Below are positions 22,998 to 31,158 of a stretch of 32,352 bases of DNA, piece by piece. Source of the DNA: Chloroflexota bacterium. GTDB lineage: Bacteria > Chloroflexota > UBA6077 > CF-72. Both the position numbers and the translations under genes were made by a program. The stretch covers positions 1 to 32,352 of the forward strand of contig VBGG01000195.1 in NCBI GenBank assembly GCA_005883405.1. The letters are read 5' to 3'. Under the pieces are notes generated by a model, which saw only the letters and a list, made by a program, of their open reading frames with translations, was not told the DNA's origin and ran no database searches. Each line of letters opens with the position of its first letter. Position 1 is the first letter of the stretch.

Positions 22998-24092
22998 ATG
23001 GATAGTCAGCTGAAGATCTTTGACGGCCACAACGACGTGATCTCAAAGTTGCTCGATGCCGAGCGCGCCAGCATCGCAAACGGCGAACGCCAAGCTGTTC
23101 GTGACTTCTTCACGCGCAGCGACGACGGCCACATCGACCTGCCGCGCGCCAGGGAAGGCAGCTTTGCCGGCGGCCTGTTCTCGATCTATGTCGCCGCTGA
23201 CCCGCAGGCGGCACCACCGGCTGGGCCAGTGCTCGGCAAGGTCGATGACGTGTCGATCAAGTTCCCGCGGCCGCTGGAGCTCGGCTACGCGCAACGTACA
23301 TCGCTCGCGCAGCTGGGGTTCCTGTTCCGACTCCAACGCGAGGGAAACGGGGACTTGCGCGTAGCTCGGTCGATCGACGAACTGAACGCAGCTCTGACGG
23401 ATGGAGCGATCGCCGCGGTTATTCACTTCGAAGGCGCCGAGGCCATCGATCCTCGGCTCGATGCGCTTGAGGTGTTCTACGCCGCCGGCATGCGCTCGCT
23501 CGGCCCGGTGTGGAGTCGGCCCAACGATTTCGGCGAGGGCGTGCCATACCTGTTTCCACACTCGCCAGACACTGGGCCCGGGCTGACCGACGCCGGTAAG
23601 GCGCTGGTGCGCGCCTGCAATTCGCTAGGCATCGTCGTCGATGTTTCGCACATCAACGAGAAGGGCTTCTGGGACGTTGCGCGGCTCACGAGCGCACCGC
23701 TGGTAGCGACGCACTCCAACGCCCACGCGTTGACGCCGTCACCCCGCAATCTCACCGATCGTCAGCTCGACGCGATCAAGGAGTCCGACGGTATCGTCGG
23801 TGTGAACTTTTATGTCGGCTTTCTGCGGGCCGACGGCCACGCCGACACGGACGCGCCGATCGCGCGTATTGTCGAGCATTTCCAGTATCTGATCGATCGC
23901 ATGGGTGTGGAACATGTCGGCTTCGGCGCCGATATGGATGGCGCTCGTATTCCCGTCGAAGTAGGTGACGTTGCTGGGCTGCCGCGCGTCATCACCGCGT
24001 TGCGCGCCGCCGGCTATGACGAACCTTCCCTGAAAAAGCTCGCCCACGAGAATTGGCTGCGCGTGCTGGGCGCGACGTGGAAATCCAGGTGA
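22998..24092 (+). CDS. Membrane dipeptidase-type metallopeptidase (peptidase M19)
   Basis: Renal-dipeptidase family zinc hydrolase, likely acting on dipeptides. Zinc and active-site motifs are all visible: FDGHND near the start, the bridging Glu in HFEGAEAI (~140), DVSH (~215), ATHSNAH (~235) and GFGADMDG (~315). 364 aa is normal for the family. ATG 22998 starts just before the conserved strand; an in-frame ATG at 22947 would add 17 unconserved residues from the scar region. No signal peptide is seen, so it is probably cytoplasmic despite the family name. Confidence 0.9.
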   Translation: MDSQLKIFDGHNDVISKLLDAERASIANGERQAVRDFFTRSDDGHIDLPRAREGSFAGGLFSIYVAADPQAAPPAGPVLGKVDDVSIKFPRPLELGYAQRTSLAQLGFLFRLQREGNGDLRVARSIDELNAALTDGAIAAVIHFEGAEAIDPRLDALEVFYAAGMRSLGPVWSRPNDFGEGVPYLFPHSPDTGPGLTDAGKALVRACNSLGIVVDVSHINEKGFWDVARLTSAPLVATHSNAHALTPSPRNLTDRQLDAIKESDGIVGVNFYVGFLRADGHADTDAPIARIVEHFQYLIDRMGVEHVGFGADMDGARIPVEVGDVAGLPRVITALRAAGYDEPSLKKLAHENWLRVLGATWKSR

Positions 24093-24150
24093 CGGTCCGC
24101 TGACTTGCGACAAAACGCCCGCGCATGTACCACCAGAAATACGGGGGTAA

Positions 24151-24651
24151 ATGATGCCGTCAAGCAAATTTCGACGTCGCCTCGAGGTGCCGCAGTATCT
24201 GTATGAGCAACTCCAGCGCATCGCCGTGAACGAGTCTCGCACTATCGCGAAGCTGGCGACGGAGGAGGCGCATCGATGGGGCCATAGTTACGTCGGCACC
24301 GAACACCTGCTGCTTGGATTGCTCGCGGACGGAGAAGGAGCAGCCGCGCGATACCTTCACGATCGCGGCGTTCAACTCGACGAGGTCCGCAAAACCGTCG
24401 AACGCCACATCGGGCGCGGCCAAACCCCGGTGTCTCAGGAGCTCGAATGGGTGCCTCGTGCCAGGCGTGCACTGGCGCTCGCGGTCGATGAAGTTCGGCG
24501 GCTGGGTCACGGTCGCGTTGGCACTGAGCACATCCTGCTCGGTCTGGCGCGTGAAGGACAGGTAGTGGCGGCTGGCATTCTCGACCGGCTCGGCATTGAC
24601 CTCGAGCAACTGCAGCAGCGCAAGCTGACCGCGCTGAGTCAACTCGACTAG
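24151..24651 (+). CDS. Stand-alone double Clp_N domain protein
   Basis: 166 aa with two Clp N-terminal repeats and no ATPase. The first (~30-95) has ATEEAHRWGHSYVGTEHLLL and the second (~105-160) has AVDEVRRLGHGRVGTEHILL, each followed by the usual GLA-REG-type helix. These are the adaptor- and substrate-binding module of ClpC. A free copy may be an adaptor, inhibitor or stress-linked protein; that is inference. The first ~28 residues are basic (SKFRRRLEVPQYLYEQ). The start is ATG 24151 after GGGGGT. No Clp ATPase gene is in the window. Confidence 0.88.
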   Translation: MMPSSKFRRRLEVPQYLYEQLQRIAVNESRTIAKLATEEAHRWGHSYVGTEHLLLGLLADGEGAAARYLHDRGVQLDEVRKTVERHIGRGQTPVSQELEWVPRARRALALAVDEVRRLGHGRVGTEHILLGLAREGQVVAAGILDRLGIDLEQLQQRKLTALSQLD

Positions 24652-24661
24652 GCAGATTCGA

Positions 24662-25795
24662 CTATCGCGGCGTTCGCGGCGGCTTCTGGATCGACAAGGC
24701 GCGCAAGCGCGGCACCCACTGAGCATTGCTGAGCACGTCAGTGGAGTCCGCCCACTGGGTCGTGTTGCCCAACCACCGCGGCAGCCGCTTGACGCTCTCA
24801 TCCTGGATCGCCGCGTGCAGTGCCGCGGCAAAGCGGTCGCCGTGGATCACCTGGAATGGACGGCCGTAGAAGGGCGAGACACGGTCCGGCAGCGGCTCGG
24901 TCAGGCCCAGCGCATTGTGCATGCGGGCTGCCGTTTCATAGACGGCGCTGAGATGCGGCTCGCGGGTTGACCAGTCGGTGGCAGCCAATGCAGCCAGCAG
25001 CGTCGGCTGCAGGACTGGCGCACACCGCAGCCGAGCGAAGGCGGTACCCAGCCACTTGCTGTATGGCAGGTACTCGCGCTCAAGCAGAAACGCCAGGTGC
25101 ATCACCTCGCGCACGAGCCGCCCAGCCACGACCCTCGAGCCGAGCTCGTCGCCGACCTCGGCGCAGCGGCCGGGGAACGCCTCCTCCTGCTCGATACGCC
25201 GCCACTGAGCAGCCAGCAGATACAGCCACACATCGTGCGGGTACCAGCGCAGAATGCCGCGCGCGCGTTCGAGGTCGCCAGTGCCGTCGTGCCAGACGCC
25301 GCCGGAGGCGACTGTACGCAGATGCTGCTCAGAAATCGGCAGCCAGTCGGCCGGGGCAAGCGGCGCCGCGAGCGGATCCACTCCCAGGTAGCCCGCGAAG
25401 AACCGTGGAGCGCTGGTGACCTCGACGAGGTGATTGATCGGCCGCTGATTGGTGCGCTCCATAAACACCGAGCCGGTGGCACGATCCACATCGCGCATAT
25501 GCGTTGGAAACCCGTGCACCTCGAAGGGAAGCTCCGCCGCCATGGCGTCTCGAATCTGATCGGCCAGCTCGGACGTGAACTCCTCGCCGCGGAGGAAGAG
25601 CGTGACACGCGGTCCCCACCAGTGGTCGGTGGAGCGTGGCGTGTCGAAGCCAAGCACTTCTGAACCGGTGCCCAGCAGTCCGGCGCTGTGGATCAGTCCC
25701 GCAAAGCGCGAGCCCAGGATAGGTGCGACGGCTTCCGTGTAGAAGAGCTGACTGAGCTCCAGGCCAGGCATGAATGGCTGAGCATGGCTGCTCAC
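24662..25795 (-). CDS. DUF4037 domain protein (nucleotidyltransferase-like)
   Basis: 377 aa. The N-terminal half has the nucleotidyltransferase-like pattern LLGTGSEVLGFDTPRSTDHW, in which Gly-Ser and the acidic residues sit as in the DUF4037 family. The C-terminal half is helical and conserved in the family: DVWLYLLAAQWRRIEQEEAF, VGDELGSRVVAGRLVREVM, YSKWLGTAF and MHNALGLTEPLPD, and it ends with ADSTDVLSNAQW. Biochemical activity of this family is not known to me. The start is GTG 25795, divergent from the phosphoesterase gene across an ~80-bp gap. There is no signal peptide. Confidence 0.88.
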   Translation of the reverse strand: MSSHAQPFMPGLELSQLFYTEAVAPILGSRFAGLIHSAGLLGTGSEVLGFDTPRSTDHWWGPRVTLFLRGEEFTSELADQIRDAMAAELPFEVHGFPTHMRDVDRATGSVFMERTNQRPINHLVEVTSAPRFFAGYLGVDPLAAPLAPADWLPISEQHLRTVASGGVWHDGTGDLERARGILRWYPHDVWLYLLAAQWRRIEQEEAFPGRCAEVGDELGSRVVAGRLVREVMHLAFLLEREYLPYSKWLGTAFARLRCAPVLQPTLLAALAATDWSTREPHLSAVYETAARMHNALGLTEPLPDRVSPFYGRPFQVIHGDRFAAALHAAIQDESVKRLPRWLGNTTQWADSTDVLSNAQWVPRLRALSIQKPPRTPR

Positions 25796-25877
25796 GTGTG
25801 TGCCTCCACTTGGGAGCGACGGGTTGCAACCTTACACACCCGGGCACGCATCTTGCCGCCCCAATGCGCCCGCGGGC

Positions 25878-27191
25878 ATGCGGATTTCGCGCCGCCGTCT
25901 CGTGACTGGGGCCGTAGCGCTGGCCGGGAGCGTTGCTGCCGCCGATCTGGGCAGGGCGCTGGCTCAAGTCATCCAGAGTCCGCTGCCGAATCCAGCCGCG
26001 TCTGGCATCCAGCACGTGGTGCTGGTGATGATGGAGAACCGCTCGTTCGACCACCTGCTGGGCTGGTTGCCGGGCGCGGACGGAACGCAGGCCGGCCTGA
26101 CATACGTCGACAATAACGGCGTCCCGCACGCGACCCATCGTCTGGCCCCGGACTTCCAGGGCTGCGCCCATCCCGATCCTGACCACTCGTACCAGGGTGG
26201 CCGCGTTGAGTACAACAGCACCCGCTGTGACGGCTGGCTGCGCGCGGGCGCCAATGATGTTCAGGCTATCGGGTACTACACCGACGACGACCTGAGTTTT
26301 CTCGGCACCGCCGCCCCAACGTGGACAGTCTGCGATCGCTACTTCGCGGCCATCATGGCACCAACTTTCCCAAATCGCCTGTACCAGCACGCGGCGCAGA
26401 CCGATCGGCTGACCAACGCCACCACCCGCACAACGCTCCCCACTATCTGGGACCGGCTCGCCGCCCACGGGCTGAGCGGCCGCTACTACTTCAACGATGT
26501 GCCGTTCCTCGCCCTCTGGGGGCCCACGTATCTGCCGATCAGCCGGCCGTTTGCTGCCTTCCTGGCGGACTGCGCCGCTGGAACTCTGCCGCACGTGTCC
26601 TTCGTCGATCCGCGCTTCACGGATGAGGACTCCGGCACGTCGAGCGACGACCACCCGCGCGCAGACATCCGCAGTGGTGAGACATTCCTCAACCAGGTCT
26701 ACGCCGCGATTACTTCGAGTCCGAACTGGTCGAGCACGGTGCTGGTCATCAACTACGACGAATGGGGCGGCTTTTTCGACCACGTGCCGCCCTCGCAAAC
26801 GCCGATTCCGGCCGCCGATCAGGTCGCAGGCAATGCGGATGGGCTGCGCGGCTTCCGCGTTCCCTGTCTGGCAATCGCGCCCTGGGCGCCCCGCTCGGCC
26901 GTCGCCAGAGGCGTTTACGACCACACATCCGTGCTGAAGATGATCGAGTGGCGCTGGGGTCTGGCGCCGCTCACAGTGCGCGACGCCAGCGCCAATAACC
27001 TGGCGGAGGTACTCGACTTCAGCCGCCCCAATCTCGCGGCGCCCGCCGTCGCCGTGCCGCCATCGCCAATCGGCGTGCCGTGCCCGGCGGGTGCGCTGCT
27101 GCCCAGCGGCCAGCCTGTCCCCGCGGGCGAAGAAGAGGACGAATGGGCGGCCCTGCGGCTCATCGCTCGGGACGACGGTTGGCCCGTGTAA
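25878..27191 (+). CDS. Tat-exported phospholipase C-type phosphoesterase
   Basis: Phosphoesterase family (PF04185 type), which includes phospholipases C and acid phosphatases. A twin-arginine signal opens the protein (SRRRLVTGAVALAG, cut near ALA about residue 29), so it is exported folded. Catalytic-family motifs are VMMENRSFDHLLGWLPG, APTFPNRLYQH, VINYDEWGGFFDHVPP, RGFRVPCLAIAPWA and YDHTSVLKMIEWRWG. It lacks the C-terminal extra domains of large haemolytic PLCs. The frame opens at GTG 25800, but ATG 25878 places the Tat motif at the N-terminus as expected. The substrate is unknown. Confidence 0.9.
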   Translation: MRISRRRLVTGAVALAGSVAAADLGRALAQVIQSPLPNPAASGIQHVVLVMMENRSFDHLLGWLPGADGTQAGLTYVDNNGVPHATHRLAPDFQGCAHPDPDHSYQGGRVEYNSTRCDGWLRAGANDVQAIGYYTDDDLSFLGTAAPTWTVCDRYFAAIMAPTFPNRLYQHAAQTDRLTNATTRTTLPTIWDRLAAHGLSGRYYFNDVPFLALWGPTYLPISRPFAAFLADCAAGTLPHVSFVDPRFTDEDSGTSSDDHPRADIRSGETFLNQVYAAITSSPNWSSTVLVINYDEWGGFFDHVPPSQTPIPAADQVAGNADGLRGFRVPCLAIAPWAPRSAVARGVYDHTSVLKMIEWRWGLAPLTVRDASANNLAEVLDFSRPNLAAPAVAVPPSPIGVPCPAGALLPSGQPVPAGEEEDEWAALRLIARDDGWPV

Positions 27192-27216
27192 CTGGGCTAT
27201 CCTTGGCGGTGCGCGA

Positions 27217-27330
27217 ATGCCTGCGATCGGCGAAGTTGACCTGGCGCTGAGCCTGCTGTACTCAGCGCTCTTCGTCGTGCTGCTGGTTCTCAGCTATCGC
27301 TCGCTCTGGCGACGCAATAATCGCGACTGA
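27217..27330 (+). CDS. Possible small single-span membrane protein
   Basis: 37-codon frame beginning 25 bp after the phosphoesterase stop. It encodes an acidic start (MPAIGEVDLA), one hydrophobic helix (LLYSALFVVLLVLSYRSL) and a basic tail (WRRNNRD), in the inside-positive order of a membrane peptide. TATCCT at 27198-27203 could be a -10. Its last 37 bp overlap the end of the opposite-strand glycosyltransferase, and no homolog is recognised, so it may be a chance frame. Confidence 0.3.
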   Translation: MPAIGEVDLALSLLYSALFVVLLVLSYRSLWRRNNRD

Positions 27331-28532
27331 CTGCCCACCAGCAATCCGAGCACAGCGACCATGCCGCGCGCCGTCAGAAGGAGCAAGAGCGGCTCAAGGC
27401 CCCAGCGGTGGCGTCCCTCGACGTAGGCCAGCGCGTGTATCACCGCAAGGCTGACGCCGACCGCGGCCAGCGTCGACAGCAGGTTGCGCTCCTCAGCGCT
27501 GCCGCCCCTCAAGATGCCGACGATGCCGACCGCGGCGAACGCATAGACGACGCTGGCGTACACCTGATAGGTCGCCAACCAGCTTGGCGGGTAGAGCAGC
27601 CCGGCTGGCTGAGGCAGCCACCAGAAGTACACGAACTTGCGAGCGAACAGGCTCGCGAACTGCTCGGGCCGCTGCTCGATGAAACTCAACGTTTCCTGCG
27701 CGAAGACGTCGTTGGCCTGCAGCTCATCGGCGTGCCAGATGCGATTGCGCAGATCGATGGGCGCGGCGCCGAAGACGTCTTGACCCGGCGCCAGCCAGCT
27801 CGATCCGCTGGACATCGGGTTGTTGCCCTTCCAGACGTCCTCGAAGCTGGTCGAGATCAGCAGTGGACGACCCAGGAACAGCCAATTGCGGGTGACCCAG
27901 GGTGCGCCGACTGCCAGGCCGAGCGCGATCACCGCGATCATCTGCCGCGAGCTGGCGCGGCGTGCGAACCAGCGCACGCTCAGCGCGGCCAAGCCGGCCA
28001 GAAAGAAGGTCGGCCGCGTCATCAGGTTCAAGCCGAGCGTCACGCCTGTCAGAAAGCCGCCGCCGCGCGTCCAGCGACCACGGGTTGTCCAGAGCACCAG
28101 CAACGCGAGTAGCAACACGTCCAATCCCAACGGGTGGAGCTTCAGCGAGTAGGCGAGCAGGCCCGGATGGAGCGCCGCGAGCACCGCGCCCAGCGCCGCG
28201 GTCCAGGCGCCAAACGGGCGCTCGCCAACCGCGAAGATCACCGGCGCCACGAAGGCCGCCAGCACAGCCTGGACCATGGCCAGGAGCACTGGCGTATGGC
28301 CGAAGACGGCGTACAACGCACCAGCCAGAAACGAGTACAGGTTGCCGTCGCCGAAGGCCAGAACAAGGTGGCCGAAGCGGCTGATCACGTACCCGTTTCC
28401 CGCCGCGATGCTCTGGGCCAGCGTCTCGTACTCCCAGGGCTGCAGATCTTCTGCGCGAGCGGCGACAAGCGCGAGCCGTGGGATCAGCCCGAGAGCAAAC
28501 AGCCCGAGCAGTAGCCAGCGACGTTGGCGCAC
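27294..28532 (-). CDS. Membrane glycosyltransferase of the family 39 / ArnT-like type
   Basis: 412 aa, about ten hydrophobic segments. Polyprenyl-phosphate-sugar dependent transferases of this group (GT39, ArnT/PMT) have an acidic site in the first outside loop; here EDLQPWEYETLAQSI (~28-42) fits. GNGYVISRFG and the RPTFFLAG and APWVTRNWLFLGRPLL stretches are also typical. The protein probably adds a sugar to a surface lipid or protein outside the membrane. The start is GTG 28532. No other sugar-transfer genes adjoin it. Exact family membership is moderately sure. Confidence 0.78.
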   Translation of the reverse strand: MRQRRWLLLGLFALGLIPRLALVAARAEDLQPWEYETLAQSIAAGNGYVISRFGHLVLAFGDGNLYSFLAGALYAVFGHTPVLLAMVQAVLAAFVAPVIFAVGERPFGAWTAALGAVLAALHPGLLAYSLKLHPLGLDVLLLALLVLWTTRGRWTRGGGFLTGVTLGLNLMTRPTFFLAGLAALSVRWFARRASSRQMIAVIALGLAVGAPWVTRNWLFLGRPLLISTSFEDVWKGNNPMSSGSSWLAPGQDVFGAAPIDLRNRIWHADELQANDVFAQETLSFIEQRPEQFASLFARKFVYFWWLPQPAGLLYPPSWLATYQVYASVVYAFAAVGIVGILRGGSAEERNLLSTLAAVGVSLAVIHALAYVEGRHRWGLEPLLLLLTARGMVAVLGLLVGSQSRLLRRQSER

Positions 28533-28703
28533 TGCTCAATCCGAGAGCCCAGCACTATCCTATGCAGCCAGACCGAGCGCGACGTAGGGCGTCCGCTGGC
28601 TGCTGGAGGACTGCGAAGCCACGTTGGCGTGCAATTGTGACAGGCACTCCAACGCAACGGGCGCAACTGACCGAAGGAAAACATGAGGACTGATGCCCGC
28701 CCG

Positions 28704-28709
28704 TATACT
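28704..28709 (+). promoter_or_regulatory. Candidate -10 box of tRNA-Leu
   Basis: TATACT, preceded by CG, 11 bp before the mature 5' end of the tRNA at 28721. The position suits a short tRNA leader. No clear -35 at the right spacing. Confidence 0.45.
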
Positions 28710-28720
28710 TCGGGCGCACT

Positions 28721-28806
28721 GCCGGGGTGGCGAAACTGGAGAGACGCGGCGGACTTAAAATCCGCGGCCCCACAAGGGCATAGGGGTTCGAATCCCCTCC
28801 CCGGCA
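28721..28806 (+). tRNA. tRNA-Leu (UAA)
   Basis: Acceptor arms GCCGGGG (28721-28727) and CCCCGGC (28799-28805) pair; the discriminator is A. The anticodon stem GCGGA/TCCGC encloses CTTAAAA, so the anticodon is TAA. A long variable arm follows, as in class II tRNAs, then GGGGTTCGAATCCCC. CCA is not encoded. It lies between the glycosyltransferase and the pilin genes. Confidence 0.95.
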
Positions 28807-28854
28807 TCAGACGGCGGCGATAGTGTGCGCCCGGTCGGGACCTTAGTCATGGCT

Positions 28855-28883
28855 GGGCTCCCCCACTCGGGGGGTGGGGACCC
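28855..28883 (+). promoter_or_regulatory. GC-rich hairpin in the pilin leader
   Basis: GGG and TCCCC (28855-28863, one bulged C) pair with GGGGA and CCC (28876-28883) around a 12-nt loop. It lies between tRNA-Leu and the first pilin. I checked it against the c-di-GMP-I riboswitch pattern and the needed conserved bases are missing. No promoter is evident. Confidence 0.3.
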
Positions 28884-28968
28884 GCGGCGCCAGGCCGATG
28901 CTCTTCATAGGCCCGACGGAGTGGATCGGGGCCTGACAATGAGCAGCTTTCTGAGGAGAGGCTATCAG

Positions 28969-29115
28969 ATGTTTATTCAAGCACGGGACCGGGCCCAGGG
29001 CCTGGTCGAATATGGCCTGATCATCGCACTTGTCGCCGTTCTGGCTATCGCCGGTCTCATCATCTTCGGACCAGCCGTGAGCAGCCTGCTCAGCAAACTG
29101 GGCGGCTCGGTCTAA
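28969..29115 (+). CDS. Flp-type pilin, first copy
   Basis: Short type IVb (Flp/Tad) pilin subunit, 48 aa. The class motif AQGLVEYGLIIALVAVLAIAG has the conserved Glu five residues after the likely cut site, although the residue before the cut is Ala, not the usual Gly. A hydrophobic helix follows and a short tail ends the protein. ATG 28969 has GAGGAG ten bases upstream; an in-frame ATG at 28939 would lengthen the leader to ~25 residues. No Tad secretion genes are in the window. A strong terminator follows. Confidence 0.85.
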   Translation: MFIQARDRAQGLVEYGLIIALVAVLAIAGLIIFGPAVSSLLSKLGGSV

Positions 29116-29137
29116 CCCGAACCGAGAAACCACACCT

Positions 29138-29181
29138 AGCGCCCGCGCTGCTTGATCAAGAGCGGCGCGGGCGCTTTTTTT
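29138..29181 (+). terminator. Intrinsic terminator between the two pilin genes
   Basis: AGCGCCCGCGC (29138-29148) pairs perfectly with GCGCGGGCGCT (29165-29175), with an inner palindrome CTTGATCAAG in the loop, followed by a run of seven T (29175-29181). It is a textbook rho-independent terminator after the first pilin. Confidence 0.92.
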
Positions 29182-29241
29182 CGTCCCGGAGGCCGGGTCC
29201 TGGACGCGGATGGCTGCGTTCTACCAGGAGGAAGCACACAC

Positions 29242-29412
29242 ATGGAGCCGGTGCCAGTACGCAGTGAGCCCGCGCAGGGGCTCGTCGAATTCGGACTTCT
29301 GCTCGCCCTGGTCGCGGTCGTGGCGATCGCGGGCTTGTTGGTCTTCGGCACGACCGTAAGCGACTTGATCTCGACGCTGTCGCACACCGTGTCCTTGAAT
29401 CTCAGCCTGTAG
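29242..29412 (+). CDS. Flp-type pilin, second copy
   Basis: 56 aa, paralog of the first pilin: PAQGLVEFGLLLALVAVVAIAG followed by LVFGTTVSDLIS. It keeps the conserved Glu but has Phe after it instead of Tyr. The tail is longer and more hydrophobic. ATG 29242 has AGGAGG nine bases upstream; the frame is open further upstream to 29152 without support for use. Coming after a strong terminator, it needs read-through or its own promoter. Confidence 0.82.
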   Translation: MEPVPVRSEPAQGLVEFGLLLALVAVVAIAGLLVFGTTVSDLISTLSHTVSLNLSL

Positions 29413-29424
29413 CCAACTCGCGGC

Positions 29425-30607
29425 TCAGTCGGGCGATGGCGTGAGCGGCAGGCGGATGGTGAACGTGCTGCCCTTGTCGGGCTCGCTCTCCACCGACAGC
29501 GTGCCGCCGTGGCCCTGCACGATGCGCTGAGCGCTGGCAAGGCCAATGCCGGTGCCGCTGATGCGGCCGACGACGTTTTCTCCACGCCTGAACGGCTCGA
29601 ACACGTGCGGCAGGTCAGCCGCCGGAATGCCGATGCCTTGATCGCGCACAGCGATCGTCGCCCAGCCATCGTCGACGCTCACCTCGACCTTGACGCACCC
29701 GCCGTGGTTCGGCCTGGAACATCAGATCGTGGCGGCCTTCGTTCTGCCGATGCTCGTCGAGGGCGTCGTACGCCAGCTTTACCAGATCGGTGTGCTCGAG
29801 ATTGAGCAGCAGGTCTTCTGGACCGCGAAGGGTCGAGACCTCCAGGAGCTCGTCGATCCAGCGAGCCATGCGCGTCGCCGCGCGTTCGATGCGATCGATC
29901 CCCACCAGTATCTGGGGATCAGCACGGCGGCGCAGCACCTGCGCCTGGACTTTCACCACCGTCACGGGCGCACGCAGATCGTGCGTGACGCCAGTCAGCA
30001 TCGCGTCACGCAGGCGGACCGACTCGGCGAGCTCGCCGGCCGTGCGCTCGAGCGCGGCGTTGCGTTCGCTGATCGCGGCGTGCAAAGCCCTCTCGCGCCG
30101 CGACACCACCGCCGCGGCCTTGTGCATCAGAAAGGCGAGCACGGCCAGACCGGCCACGCCAGAGAGGGTCCATGCACCGCGCCGCCCATGGGTAGCGGCA
30201 GCAGCGACCACGAACAACAGGTACACGGTGTCGTAGTACGAGTCGTGAAGGAAGCCGTGGTAGTAGACCAGGACCAGGTACACCAGCCCGCAGTCCAGGA
30301 TCCGAAGCCACAGCTGGATGTCCAGCAGCAGCCTCGGGCGATAGCGCATCAACAAGCCGATCCACGTGAACGAGAGGGCTATGGCGATCGCGATGCCGAT
30401 CGCATACGGCACCGCGGGCAACCCGAAGGCCAACAGAATCAAGATGGGCGTGAGCAGAAAGCTCAGCCGCAGCCACTGCAACAGGTGCTCGAACTCGAGT
30501 CGCTCGCGCGGCTCGAGGATGTCGCCGACCAGCTGCTCGGCGCGTGCGCGTGCGCCAGCGTTGGTGCCCGAGAGCATCTCCAACTCAGCACTGTAGGGCA
30601 TCGCCAC
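29425..30607 (-). pseudogene. Membrane sensor histidine kinase with frameshifting deletion of the N-box
   Basis: The first frame (30607 down to about 29705) has four to five transmembrane segments (residues ~48-165), a coiled linker, and the phospho-acceptor His209 in GVTHDLRAPVTVV. It then reaches HDLMFQAEP. Homologs continue with the ATP-binding N-box (NLLxNAxKYSP), which is missing. The ATPase resumes in another frame as GGCVKVEVSVDDGWATIAVRD, then DQGIGIP, FEPFRRG and GTGIGLASAQRIVQGHGG, ending at 29425. About 25-30 residues are lost and the frame shifts near 29700-29712. Without the N-box the kinase cannot bind ATP normally. Start is GTG 30607. No response regulator is adjacent. Confidence 0.82.
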
Positions 30608-30678
30608 TCGCGACCGTGAGCGTCACAAGCGACGTGCTACCGTTGAGCGACTTGTCGGGGAGGCTGTGAGAACGCCTG

Positions 30679-31158
30679 ATGGATCGTGCCACGTTCTTCG
30701 CCATTATGGGTGCGTTTCCAACCGGTGTGGCCGTCGTTACGACAATGGACGACCGCAATCAGCCGCGGGGGCTCACCACCAATGCGCTGTGTAGCGTGTC
30801 CGCCGAGCCACCGCTGCTGCTCGTGTGCGTCGACAAGAACAGCAACACGCTGCCGGGCTTACGGCACTCGCGCAAGTTCGTTGTGAACTATCTGTCGGCT
30901 GGGCGGGGCGACCTGGCCAACGTGTTTGCCTCCAAAGAGCCCGACAAGTTTCAGGGCGTGTCATGGCGGCCGGCGAGCAACGGCATGCCCTGGCTGCACA
31001 CGGACACGATCGCCCATGCGGAGTGCCTCATCAACCAGGAGATCGAGGCGGGGGATCACCTGGTGTTTGTGGGCGAAGTGGTCGACGGGCATCCACCTGC
31101 GCCCGGCACGAGGCCGCTGATGTACTTCCGGCGCACCTACGGCACGTGGGACGATTAG
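30679..31158 (+). CDS. Flavin reductase-like (FMN-binding split-barrel) protein
   Basis: 159 aa of the flavin reductase-like family, which reduces FMN or FAD with NAD(P)H for partner monooxygenases. FPTGVAVVTTMDDRNQPRG, LTTNALCSVSAEPPLLLVCV and SRKFVVNYLS are the typical N-terminal motifs, and DHLVFVGEVVDG is the late strand. The start is ATG 30679. No monooxygenase is next to it, so its partner is unknown. The stop overlaps that of the opposite-strand DinB gene. Confidence 0.9.
   Translation: MDRATFFAIMGAFPTGVAVVTTMDDRNQPRGLTTNALCSVSAEPPLLLVCVDKNSNTLPGLRHSRKFVVNYLSAGRGDLANVFASKEPDKFQGVSWRPASNGMPWLHTDTIAHAECLINQEIEAGDHLVFVGEVVDGHPPAPGTRPLMYFRRTYGTWDD

Noticed and set aside
25329-26924. 531-codon - strand frame over the phosphoesterase and the DUF4037 gene
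   Set aside because: It crosses two well-supported genes and has a low-complexity Arg/Ala-rich translation.
28810-28968. A c-di-GMP riboswitch before the pilin genes
   Set aside because: The leader has a GC-rich hairpin, but the conserved purine-rich joints of the c-di-GMP-I family are not present.
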